Assembly: GCF_003268395.1 (NCBI RefSeq)
Contig: NZ_LQXQ01000013.1
Location: forward strand, 29,828 to 93,827
Length of the DNA: 64,000 nucleotides
Direction: 5' to 3'
Source: Acinetobacter sp. CFCC 10889
GTDB taxonomy: Bacteria; Pseudomonadota; Gammaproteobacteria; Pseudomonadales; Moraxellaceae
The first letter of the stretch is position 1. Every line of letters starts with the position of its first letter. The position numbers and the translations under genes are program-made. The notes under the pieces were generated by a model. It was not told where the DNA came from. It made no database searches and saw only the letters and a list, made by a program, of their open reading frames with translations. Of the stretch, positions 54,978 through 63,386 are shown in pieces.

Positions 54978-55589
54978 TTATATATTTAAAGCTTTCACCA
55001 ACTCAGGCATTTCATATGTTTCGAGCACTATACTTAATTTTTTTAAGTTCTTTTTAATCTCCTTCTCTTCATTATTAAGAATATCTTGATAAACTCTTGT
55101 TACTTTATTGCTAATAGTCAAAGCTAATTCCCGCATTAAGGAAGCCTGTACAAAACCAACACCTTTTCTGCGATCTTTAATCAAAATATCTAAAAAACTA
55201 GACTCATCTTCTAAATACTTTGTATTAGAAATTATTAATTTTGCTTTTTGAAAAAGTGGCAAAAATTCCTGAACTGTATTTTCTGGTAATAGATCTCTTA
55301 ATTGTTCATCCACCAGTATTAAAATAAGGGCTTGTGATAAATTAAGCCCTTTAATAGTCTGCTCAACTCTTTTCCATCTCCAACTAAATGGCATACAATC
55401 TCTACGACATTCCAAAGGAAATAATGTTTCAAGTAAATTCAGATCTCGTTGAATAGTCCTTTGTGTTGTTTCTATACCCTTTTTTTTTAAATATTTTTCA
55501 ATATCCGTTGTACTCACATATTTACTATCTAATAGAAATTGAATAATGTTCCATTGTCTAATTAATACTTTTGATGGTTCCTGACTCAT
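54978..55589 (-). CDS. BrxR/WYL-like winged-helix regulator lacking the WYL domain
   Basis: 203 residues from ATG 55589 (AAGAG six bases upstream). An N-terminal wHTH of the DeoR/WYL type contains STTDIEKYLKKKGIE then TTQRTIQRDLNLLETLFPLE. A conserved linker follows (PFSWRWKRVEQTIKGLNLSQ, ALILILVDEQLRDLLPEN), as in WYL-domain and BrxR-like regulators that control defence operons. In place of the C-terminal WYL ligand domain there is a short charged helical end. Inverted repeats lie just upstream, so autoregulation of the following operon is likely (inference). Confidence 0.7.
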   Translation of the reverse strand: MSQEPSKVLIRQWNIIQFLLDSKYVSTTDIEKYLKKKGIETTQRTIQRDLNLLETLFPLECRRDCMPFSWRWKRVEQTIKGLNLSQALILILVDEQLRDLLPENTVQEFLPLFQKAKLIISNTKYLEDESSFLDILIKDRRKGVGFVQASLMRELALTISNKVTRVYQDILNNEEKEIKKNLKKLSIVLETYEMPELVKALNI

Positions 55590-55637
55590 TTGAAGCTCTT
55601 GCAAATTATTCTAAAATAAGTATATATTTTTTTATTT

Positions 55638-55689
55638 GTACTTATAAGCATATAAGTCATTGAGTACGTCATAATTTGACTGAGTCAAC
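55638..55689. promoter_or_regulatory. Inverted repeats upstream of the wHTH regulator (candidate operators)
   Basis: ACTTATA-AGCA-TATAAGT (55640-55657) and TTGACT-G-AGTCAA (55676-55688) lie 50-100 bases before the regulator start, in the gap after mcrC. Two close palindromes at this place fit an autoregulatory site. Confidence 0.45.
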
Positions 55690-55711
55690 TATTTTCAAAA
55701 GACGGACTCGA

Positions 55712-57034
55712 CTAGCAAGTTCGATAGCTCAAAACCCACCTCATGAATAGCTGTCCTTTTTCACACTTAGGTTTCATATTCAGATCAAAAGGTAAAATTC
55801 TTAAAGTTGAAGCTCCATATTTAAAGTGAAAATCTTGCAAAGGTTGATTAAATACATCTCCTTTTGCAGGATAAATCATAAGTACTTCATGAGCATGATT
55901 TAAATAAAATGCACTATAAGCAAACATTTGCTGAATATCACTGTCTTTTAAACCATAGCGTCCACTTGAATCATTTGAATCCAATAATTTCCACTTGGTA
56001 TCTGCAACCTTTAAAGCCTCTCCCTCAGAACTGACCCTTTTCATAAAAATATCAGGCCTGAGTCTAAACATAGATTTACTCCCTTGTAGGCACATATGTT
56101 CAGTACTATGCTGAGTATAAATTTCCCATTCATTTTGAGTTTTCTTTAAGAAATGTGCGACATAGTGCTCAAACAATTTTTCCATCGGAAAGAGTAAGCT
56201 CATACCACGCCAGTCTCCTTGCGTGGAAACAGGCATATATTCACCTAATATGAGTTCAGTCCAAGGCTTGATCTCTGTATATTGCACCAATAACCGTCCT
56301 GATTGCCATTGTTTAAAATCTTGCTTTACATTCAAACTCTTCGGAATCTCACCTGTCATTAAGCGAAGTTCTTGTGCAAGTTTCCAATTGCTTGCATGTT
56401 TGGTTTTTTTACAAACAATTTCCAATGCTGTTTTGATCAAACGATTTTCTGGTCGATTCACCTCATACACATCATGCTCAATGGGGAAAATATGTTTTTT
56501 GGCAGGAGGCTGACGCATATATTGAGCATGTTGTAACTGTCCACGTAGAAATTTTTGATCCTCTTGTACACGGTTATAGTCAAAACGAAGACCACATTGT
56601 ACTAATCGTTCAAAGCATTTTAAAAACTGGGTAATGATCCATTCATGCAAAGGTTGTTTAAACTGACTTAAATCTGCTGCACCCACTTCCCGATAAGGCA
56701 AATGTAGTGAAACACTGAGCATATTTTGCAGAAGCCTGCGTTCTTGCTGAATAATCTGCTGCTCATCACCCTCTTTCATATCAACATGTTTAGGTAATAT
56801 TTCAATACGAGTACCACATGGAGTTTCAATCACACCCACATGCTGATCAAGCTTCAGCTTTTTACGTCCTGCAAGTTCAAAGACTTTTGCCCCATGCTTG
56901 GAAAATGATGCAGACAGCTCACATAAATGCTCAAATGCTTTTTCAGATATATAAGCATGTTCAATAGTAGACTTTGGACAACCTTCATAAGCTATACTTA
57001 TGAAGGCATATTCTCGAACAATAAAATCAGACAT
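55712..57034 (-). CDS. mcrC: McrC-like subunit of a McrBC restriction system
   Basis: 440 residues. The N-terminal McrC region leads to a PD-(D/E)XK nuclease near the C-terminus: RLRPDIFMKRV (Asp), then LKVADTKWKLLD (DxK), followed by YGLKDSDIQQMFAYSAFY, the typical McrC order. In McrBC the McrC subunit cuts DNA while McrB translocates. Starts six bases after the McrB stop, so the two are co-translated. Modification specificity cannot be deduced. Confidence 0.88.
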   Translation of the reverse strand: MSDFIVREYAFISIAYEGCPKSTIEHAYISEKAFEHLCELSASFSKHGAKVFELAGRKKLKLDQHVGVIETPCGTRIEILPKHVDMKEGDEQQIIQQERRLLQNMLSVSLHLPYREVGAADLSQFKQPLHEWIITQFLKCFERLVQCGLRFDYNRVQEDQKFLRGQLQHAQYMRQPPAKKHIFPIEHDVYEVNRPENRLIKTALEIVCKKTKHASNWKLAQELRLMTGEIPKSLNVKQDFKQWQSGRLLVQYTEIKPWTELILGEYMPVSTQGDWRGMSLLFPMEKLFEHYVAHFLKKTQNEWEIYTQHSTEHMCLQGSKSMFRLRPDIFMKRVSSEGEALKVADTKWKLLDSNDSSGRYGLKDSDIQQMFAYSAFYLNHAHEVLMIYPAKGDVFNQPLQDFHFKYGASTLRILPFDLNMKPKCEKGQLFMRWVLSYRTC

Positions 57035-57040
57035 ACATTC

Positions 57041-59971
57041 TTATTCTTTCAGGCCTAAAATTTGAATAAAAGCATCTATCGTTTTAAATGTATCATCATT
57101 GATTTTCCAAATTTTCTTTTCATTTGAATAACCCAGTTCTTGCTCAAACTTTGATGGAAATAACCCTGCAATATTGATGTCTTTATCCTCAACAATCATA
57201 CCGTTATCGAAGAATACTAAATTAATCTTCGCCCAATCATCAAAGAAATATTCTTGGAGTTGAGGAATGATTTTTTGTTTGAAAATATGTGCCAAATGCT
57301 CAAGTGTAGGCTTTTCTTTTAAGCTCATAAAGTTGGCATGACCGATACAATGATCTCGGTCTAAAAGCACTTCTATCCGTTGATTCATGACTGATAAAAT
57401 ATCAGCAACAATCACTTCTTTATCATTACCAAATATTTTTATTAATTTACCATCCTCATTTTTGATTTCCTGAGGTTGCGGAGGCATTTCAATAAAGGTA
57501 AATCGACGGCGTAAAGCAATATCCAGACCTGTTAAAGAACGATCTGATGAATTCATAGTACCAATGATATAAACGTTATCAGGCACAAAAAATTCTTTTT
57601 TAGAATAAGGCAATGTAACTGATAAAGCTTCATCCGCCCCTTGCCGTTTTGAATCTTCAATAAGGGTAATAAGTTCACCAAATATACGGGAAATATTGCC
57701 ACGGTTGATTTCATCGATAATGATTACATATTTCGATTTTTCTTTAACTACAGAGTTTACACCTTGTAGAAAATTATCTAAAAATGGAATTAAATTTGCC
57801 CAAATTGCACTATAACCATTAACTAAATAGGGCTCTAATATTTCTGATTCACCCAAAATCTCAATGACTGTTTTTTCAGCTAAATTTCTATTTGTAATTT
57901 TTCCATTCCTAAATTCTCTTAGTAAAAAATCGGTCAATACACGTGATAGATGAATAACATTACCATTTGGTTTCTGAATTTCAAGCAACTCTGTATTCAT
58001 TTTCTTTAAGATATAACCTTTCCCAAACTCGATTGGCTGTGCAACTTGAGTAATTGTTTGATTATTATCTATTTGTTTTGCTTGATCACAAATCTCTTTA
58101 AATACACCTGCTTTTACATCATAACGTAACTGCCCCTGCTTATCTGTTTCAGCTCGAATCCCCTCTACAAAATCTTCATAGCTAAAACTTTGATGAAAAG
58201 TAACAAATTTAATCAAACCTTGGTCTTTGTATTGGTCAAAACGTTTTTTTAGCTCTATCCGATCTTCATTTTCTAAAATATCTAAAGGCTTATTTTCAAT
58301 AATCGACAAGGCATGATTAATACTATGGTAGGTTTTCCCTGTCCCTGCTGCACCAAATAAAATACGGTTTAAAGCCTGTTCCATCATAACATTCCCCTCA
58401 ATTTCTTCATTTTTTTGTTGCTTTTGCTTATTCGCTAAATAGCCTTTTCTTACCATTGCAAAAAGCTTTTCTACATATGGAAAAAAGCTTTGTCCCCCTT
58501 GATTTTGTATGAGTATTGACAAAAATTCAGGTAAGGGCGTTTTCAGATAAGATTCATAGCCTATTCTCTTTATATTGGTTTTAGTCACGATTGGAATGAC
58601 ACAAGGATCACTAAAGTCCTGATATAAAAATGCAATCATCCATTTCAGTCCTTTAGGGAACTGAATTTGATCAATTGCATTTAAATCACGATGCTGAACA
58701 GCAGCGACAATATCCAGTATTTCTTGTTTAATCTGTTGGAATGCTTGCTCTGAATCATCACCGAGCCTTTTATGCCATGAATATGGCTTCTCATTATGAT
58801 ATTTATCATCCTGACCTAAACTAATAGGCTCCCAAATATCAAAATAGTTAGCAAAGGTAGGATTGCCTTGGGTTGGATCAAATCTATCAACCTGGGAAAT
58901 AAAACATTCTGTATTTTTTGCTTGATGGTAATCAGATATTTTTAAATTTTTAAGACGCTCAATTGGCCAAAGCTCTAAAAACACTTTAACTTTAGATTCC
59001 AATACGTTGCTTTGATCACTATTTTGTTCATACCAATCACAAAATTTTTCTAATTCTTCAGCAGTCCCAATTTCAATATAATACATTTGATTACCCAGCC
59101 ACAAATTTTTACTTTGTGACTTTAAACCACTGTGGCGACCATCTTGCTCTGAATATTTCCCATTTGGCACATCTTTAGTTGACTTAAAATTAAAACTAAA
59201 CTGACCATTATCTTCTGGATCAATTTCAATAAAAATTGAAACTTTGGAACCTGTTAAAACTAAGGCAATTTCTCTACCACGTTCATTGGTCACAACAGTC
59301 ATCTTCTCACGGCTGATATAACTATCTGGATATTTTCGGCTTAAAATTTCATTTGCTTCACTTGGGGTTAAATAGCTTTGCTTAGGATTCGCAATAAAAT
59401 ACTCTTGCAATAAAGTATCGTTGTATTCAAATAATGGCTGTTCATGACGGTCTTGCATTATTTTTTCGTAAGTTTCCGCATAACCCAATTTTTTATTTTT
59501 GGTTAAAAAATCCAACATAACTTTCCAAAAAATTGCAATTATTTGTGGGTTATGTCTATCTTGATATAAAAATGCAATCTTCCATTTAAACATGTCACTC
59601 GTTGGAATTGTCTCTATCTCTTTGAGATTTCGCTGTTTGACCGCCGAAATTATATTTAAAATATTATCTTTAATATTTTGGAATGCTATTTCTTTCGTAG
59701 CACCATACTTTTCAAACCAGCAATAGTCACCATCATAAACACGACCACGACCATTTTCTTTTTCTTCTGCATTTTTTCTATTAAATATGCCAAATTTTGA
59801 AGAATCCCCACCTCGAATATCTGCAATGGGCCGTGTCGCTTGCTCTAGCCAATAGGTAAATGAGTCCTTGTTTCCAACCTGACTATATTCTTCCAGTGTC
59901 ATAGTTTCTACACGGCTAACAGGCCATTTTTCTAAAAACTCATCCCAATTTTGCTCTTGTGCTACTGACAC
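57041..59971 (-). CDS. mcrB: McrB-like AAA+ GTPase with a duplicated N-terminal module
   Basis: 976 residues; the GTG start has a strong AGGAGGA site. The AAA+ domain carries Walker A RILFGAAGTGKTYHS (about 537-551), Walker B YVIIIDEINRGNISRIFGEL and the McrB signature IIGTMNSSDRSLTGLDIALR then RRFTFIEM. The N-terminal half has a repeat: FLEKWPVSRVETMTLEEYSQ (11-30) is mirrored by FLELWPIERLKNLKISDYHQ (331-350), and KWKIAFLYQD by KWMIAFLYQD. An MrcB-like middle segment (about 190-320) separates the copies and may bind modified DNA (inference). Confidence 0.87.
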   Translation of the reverse strand: MSVAQEQNWDEFLEKWPVSRVETMTLEEYSQVGNKDSFTYWLEQATRPIADIRGGDSSKFGIFNRKNAEEKENGRGRVYDGDYCWFEKYGATKEIAFQNIKDNILNIISAVKQRNLKEIETIPTSDMFKWKIAFLYQDRHNPQIIAIFWKVMLDFLTKNKKLGYAETYEKIMQDRHEQPLFEYNDTLLQEYFIANPKQSYLTPSEANEILSRKYPDSYISREKMTVVTNERGREIALVLTGSKVSIFIEIDPEDNGQFSFNFKSTKDVPNGKYSEQDGRHSGLKSQSKNLWLGNQMYYIEIGTAEELEKFCDWYEQNSDQSNVLESKVKVFLELWPIERLKNLKISDYHQAKNTECFISQVDRFDPTQGNPTFANYFDIWEPISLGQDDKYHNEKPYSWHKRLGDDSEQAFQQIKQEILDIVAAVQHRDLNAIDQIQFPKGLKWMIAFLYQDFSDPCVIPIVTKTNIKRIGYESYLKTPLPEFLSILIQNQGGQSFFPYVEKLFAMVRKGYLANKQKQQKNEEIEGNVMMEQALNRILFGAAGTGKTYHSINHALSIIENKPLDILENEDRIELKKRFDQYKDQGLIKFVTFHQSFSYEDFVEGIRAETDKQGQLRYDVKAGVFKEICDQAKQIDNNQTITQVAQPIEFGKGYILKKMNTELLEIQKPNGNVIHLSRVLTDFLLREFRNGKITNRNLAEKTVIEILGESEILEPYLVNGYSAIWANLIPFLDNFLQGVNSVVKEKSKYVIIIDEINRGNISRIFGELITLIEDSKRQGADEALSVTLPYSKKEFFVPDNVYIIGTMNSSDRSLTGLDIALRRRFTFIEMPPQPQEIKNEDGKLIKIFGNDKEVIVADILSVMNQRIEVLLDRDHCIGHANFMSLKEKPTLEHLAHIFKQKIIPQLQEYFFDDWAKINLVFFDNGMIVEDKDINIAGLFPSKFEQELGYSNEKKIWKINDDTFKTIDAFIQILGLKE

Positions 59972-60002
59972 ACTTTCCTCCTAATTCTAAATTTTTGCAT
60001 AC

Positions 60003-60035
60003 AAAAAACGCATTCACTCCCATGAGCGCGTTTAA
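60003..60035 (-). terminator. Terminator after the HsdS relic
   Basis: On the minus strand an AAACGC/GCGTTT stem with an inner CTC/GAG pairing is followed by six T, directly past the HsdS relic stop codon and ahead of mcrB. Confidence 0.6.
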
Positions 60036-60039
60036 ATTT

Positions 60040-60513
60040 TTAAGCTTCCAATTTCTTGCTGCTTTTCATCTTTTCCACAGGTTTATTCGTTTCTCTTTCC
60101 ACCTATATTTTGGCAAATAGGCTTTCTGTACTATTCACACCCGTGGTTAATTCTTGGTGCTGCTCACGCCATTCGGCAGCCAGTTCACCGCTAAAGGCTT
60201 TAGCGAGAATGGATTGTGTAAATAAATTCACTCGTTTTTGTACTGATTGGACTACTGTTTCAATTAGACTCGCATTCTTAAATAAACTTTCGGCTTGCAG
60301 AACGATCTCTTGCTGTTCTTTTAAACTAGGATAAGGAATTGATAATTCCTTAATTTGACCCAAGAACAGATTTGATTGTGCAGTAGATTTAGATTTTTCA
60401 TCAATTTGCTTCTGCAAATATGGTGACTGCAAGACATACATTAAGAATTTATTAACTATGAATGCGTCTATAAGTTGAAAGATATTGTGCGTCATCACGG
60501 ATACTATCTTCAC
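60040..60513 (-). pseudogene. hsdS: C-terminal relic of a type I restriction HsdS subunit
   Basis: Only the last conserved region of a specificity subunit remains: LMYVLQSPYLQKQIDEK, LFLGQIKELSIPYPSLKEQQ, EIVLQAESLFKNASLIE, RVNLFTQSILAKAFSGELAA. An in-frame TAG follows SLFAKI, after which translation would go on VERETNKPVEKMKSSKKLEA to a stop at 60040. No hsdM or hsdR gene is in the window. The upstream part is joined to an unrelated relic, so the locus has suffered a deletion. Confidence 0.75.
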
Positions 60514-60616
60514 CTTCGGTCATTTCCTAATATGAAGCTTCTGCACTGATCAATAATGCATACATTAAAGGATCAATTCCTTTTACAAATTCAAACTCAA
60601 CCATAACTTTCATCAT
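60452..60616 (-). pseudogene. Short relic frame joined to the HsdS fragment
   Basis: From ATG 60616 the minus strand reads MMKVMVEFEFVKGIDPLMYA then LLISAEASY, hits an in-frame TAG (60527-60529), and would continue EMTEGEDSIRDDAQYLSTYR. Family not recognised. It overlaps the start of the HsdS fragment in another frame, which places a deletion junction near 60455. Between it and the HNH gene (60617-60731) I see nothing. Confidence 0.4.
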
Positions 60617-60731
60617 TATATGCAACTAACTGTATTTTAATGTGATTTTTTAAAAGCATCCTTGAGTTAAGCATAGCACTTCTCAAAGAATACTTTAAGA
60701 AAAAACTAAGATATAAATAAATTTTAGATAT

Positions 60732-61754
60732 CTACAGTGTATTTAAACTCCACATCAAATAGCCATTTTCTTTCGCCTGTTCATACGCCCACCCTGCAAC
60801 ACGATGCGAACGCTCAATATCTGTCAAAAAGCCTAATTGAGAGATTTCGTTTTGAATGGTTTGGTTATGCAATTGATTCCTAATCATCCACTGCTCCAAA
60901 AAGTTTTCTGAAGCTAAATAATTACTTTTTTGTGAATTGCACACATCATCTGCCAGTACAAAATTATGTCCAGTATCAGCTGGATAAAGTGACCATGGGA
61001 TAAAATGATCTACGGCATACTTTTTATTTTTTAGACTCTTACCACAATAAAAACACTGACACTGTTGCAAATCAATCAAGACATTGGCAACTTGTCCCAA
61101 TTGGTTACGACTCGGCGCAAACATAAATTCATTTAAATCAGGTAAACCATCTAAAACCAATAAATTTTTGCGATTCCCACGAATATAATCAATCCAACGC
61201 TTCTGGCATAATTCTTCAATAATTTCACTGAACTGTCTGAGGCAATACATTACTTTAGGGAGTAAAACTAGATTTTGTTTTGAATCCTCCAGACAATAAA
61301 GAAATTCGAAAGTTTGACCATTAATATTTTGTAAATATACGACTGGCATTTGTTTGACTGTAGTCGCTACAGATTTTTTTAATTTTAACCAAAACACTGA
61401 GTCTCTACGTACAGCTGCTAAAGTTTTAAACTGGCTTTGCGCTAGTCGAATGTGGTTAATGATTGCAGCTTGTTGACCTGTACTTTGTTGTAATACAAAA
61501 GGATCATATTCATTAAATTGAAAAGGTAGTGATTGCTTCCAATATAAATCTATAAATTTTTCCGCAATATCTAAATAGTCTAAAACTAATTCACAACCTG
61601 TATCTTCGCCTTGCTCAATCGCTAAACGTACTAAACTCATTAATAATGCGAACTTATAGGTAGAAGTAAATGTACCTGATTGCAGAATTTGCAGAATTTG
61701 TTTTAGAAATTTGAGCTGTTCTTGTGGTGTTGGAATAATGGCTATAGTAGACAT
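60732..61754 (-). CDS. HNH endonuclease
   Basis: 340 residues. A zinc-dependent HNH motif lies at about 235-285: CFYCGKSLKNKKYAVDHFIP, then WS, NFVLADDVCNSQKSNYL, that is two CxxC-like pairs around the DH and N of the beta-beta-alpha-metal fold. The first 200 residues are helical and unrecognised, possibly a substrate-recognition domain. The ATG follows the methyltransferase stop directly (TAAATG), so the two are coupled; the pair could form a restriction-modification-like unit, although the methyltransferase looks like a small-molecule type. Confidence 0.82.
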   Translation of the reverse strand: MSTIAIIPTPQEQLKFLKQILQILQSGTFTSTYKFALLMSLVRLAIEQGEDTGCELVLDYLDIAEKFIDLYWKQSLPFQFNEYDPFVLQQSTGQQAAIINHIRLAQSQFKTLAAVRRDSVFWLKLKKSVATTVKQMPVVYLQNINGQTFEFLYCLEDSKQNLVLLPKVMYCLRQFSEIIEELCQKRWIDYIRGNRKNLLVLDGLPDLNEFMFAPSRNQLGQVANVLIDLQQCQCFYCGKSLKNKKYAVDHFIPWSLYPADTGHNFVLADDVCNSQKSNYLASENFLEQWMIRNQLHNQTIQNEISQLGFLTDIERSHRVAGWAYEQAKENGYLMWSLNTL

Positions 61755-62345
61755 TTAAACAGCCCTCTTTTGAAAAATAATGTTCAACCATTCTTCAGAT
61801 CGATCAATTCGTTTATCCACAGTAATCCATTGTTGTAATAGTAAAATATGATCAAATGATCTCAACAATACATGGGCTTGCGCTTCATCTAAATCGGTAA
61901 AACTGCGCCCATCTTTGCTTCGGTCTGTCTTACCATATTTAAAGGACATATAGCAGATACCATTCGGTTTTAAGGCATTTAAGATGCGTCCAACAACTTC
62001 TCCCAAACGATTTCTTTCACAATGTAATAGTGAAGCACAAGCCCAGATTCCATCATATTGTGCTTGATCATCGAGTTCATAAAAACTTTCCAGTCGAACC
62101 TGAATACCTGTCAGTTTTCTTGATTGCTCCACCAACTTTTCTGAATAATCGATTGCTTCGACTTGATAGCCTTTATTTTTAAACGCTAAAGCATCTCGTC
62201 CAGAGCCACAACCCAAATCCAATATTTTTGAATTTTGATGAATATAACGTAGAAAAGGTTGATATAAGGACCCTATATCAACATTAACTGTTTGCTCATA
62301 AAATATTTTTGAATTTTTATTATAATAATCAAGTGTTGTAGTCAT
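61755..62345 (-). CDS. Class I SAM-dependent methyltransferase
   Basis: 196 residues. The SAM-binding motif I is KILDLGCGSGRDALAFKNKG (about 41-60), acidic motif II VEAIDYSEKLVEQS, and post-motif IACASLLHCERN-like segment GIWACASLLHCERNRLGEVV. The general shape is of TehB/UbiG-like small-molecule methyltransferases; no DNA-methylase (D/N)PPY motif is seen. The gene is fused translationally to the HNH nuclease gene. The natural substrate is unknown. Confidence 0.8.
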   Translation of the reverse strand: MTTTLDYYNKNSKIFYEQTVNVDIGSLYQPFLRYIHQNSKILDLGCGSGRDALAFKNKGYQVEAIDYSEKLVEQSRKLTGIQVRLESFYELDDQAQYDGIWACASLLHCERNRLGEVVGRILNALKPNGICYMSFKYGKTDRSKDGRSFTDLDEAQAHVLLRSFDHILLLQQWITVDKRIDRSEEWLNIIFQKRAV

Positions 62346-62464
62346 AGTATCCCTCCCCTGAGCAGATTAATGTATATGACTACAACCTAAAAATATAGAT
62401 TGTTTAATCTTTTCGCGCCAAAACTTGTCGTTAGATTTTAACAGGTCATTAGAACTATTTAATC

Positions 62465-62815
62465 CTAACCAATAACACTCCAATGTAACACTTTGGACGA
62501 TGGCTGATTTCCTTCAAATGTGAGGGAACAAATCGCCTTAGATCGAGAATCCATACCATAGCGACTAACTCTATCACTTATTTTAAAATTATACGTTACT
62601 GCAAATGATGTGAGTGAATAAGCCCGAGCATCTGTCAGTTTTTCATTTGCCATACTTTCAATCTGTGCTTTCGTTTTTCCTTGTGCATTTTGGCATTGAG
62701 CATCAGTCAACATCCCTGCTTGTTGTGAAGTATTGGTTTGACTGGCTGTTGCAGGATTACCCATATAGCGAAAGTCAGCAATCAATTTGCCATTACGTTC
62801 ACGGATAGTCGCCAT
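62465..62815 (-). CDS. Chimeric gene: integrase N-terminus fused to another protein
   Basis: 116 residues. The first 19 (MATIRERNGKLIADFRYMG) are the start of tyrosine integrases with a DUF3596 arm-binding domain. After them comes an unrelated stretch (AGMLTDAQCQNAQGKTKAQ, AYSLTSFAVTYNFKISDRVS) resembling a small conserved bacterial protein of unknown function. A deletion has removed the rest of the integrase, including the catalytic tyrosine domain, and joined the frames near codon 20. It keeps a GAGGAT ribosome site and could be expressed. Confidence 0.65.
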   Translation of the reverse strand: MATIRERNGKLIADFRYMGNPATASQTNTSQQAGMLTDAQCQNAQGKTKAQIESMANEKLTDARAYSLTSFAVTYNFKISDRVSRYGMDSRSKAICSLTFEGNQPSSKVLHWSVIG

Positions 62816-62836
62816 ATTTATAGATCCTCTAGTGAA

Positions 62837-63045
62837 TTATTGAAGAGCATCCATGCTTAAACCTGTAAATTTAAGCATTTCGGTTTCAATACGTTCCCAA
62901 ACAAAAAGAATTTTTCGTCCACCAAAAGGGCGAATATAGTGAACACCTTCAATGAATACACTATCTTTAAGTTGATTGCGAATAGTACGAGCGTCGTATT
63001 GAATTTTTCAGCCAGCTGTTGGGCTGTAAGATAGGTATATGACAT
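62837..63045 (-). CDS. Excisionase-like small DNA-binding protein, frameshifted in this sequence
   Basis: The start MSYTYLTAQQLAEKF looks like a short HTH of the excisionase/AlpA kind. In the current frame translation runs into an unrelated hydrophobic tail. Adding one base at the AA at 63002-63003 gives QYDARTIRNQLKDSVFIEG, then VHYIRPFGGRKILFVWERIE and MLKFTGLSMDALQ, stopping at 62837 (about 69 residues). It precedes the integrase start by 22 bases, the usual xis-int arrangement. Confidence 0.6.
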
Positions 63046-63158
63046 AATAAGAGCCTCTGATTTTTTACTAGTTAAGTAGGAAAAATTATTCCTCTTAAGT
63101 AAATTATCATATTTTTATGTCTTTGAAAGTACTTTTTACTATTTAACTAGGATAATTT

Positions 63159-63386
63159 ATGATTATTTCAAACTTAGCTGTTTTGTTAGCTGAAAGGAAG
63201 CTAAAAGTTGCTGATTTAGTCAGGAGTACTGGAATTAACAAATCCACATTACATAAACTTTATAATGATGAGTCAGTAAGAATTGATTTTGAGACAATTG
63301 ATAAAATTTGCACAGCGTTAGAGGTAGAAGTGGGAGATTTATTAGTTTTTAAAAAAAATCTTACTAATCATATAAATGAAGAGTAG
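63159..63386 (+). CDS. Cro/CI-type HTH regulator
   Basis: 75 residues, HTH_26/YozG-like: NLAVLLAERKLKVADLVRST then GINKSTLHKLYNDES, followed by IDKICTALEVEVGDLLVFK. It is divergent from the excisionase-like gene with about 110 bases between the starts, the layout of a phage or integrative-element switch. Confidence 0.82.
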   Translation: MIISNLAVLLAERKLKVADLVRSTGINKSTLHKLYNDESVRIDFETIDKICTALEVEVGDLLVFKKNLTNHINEE

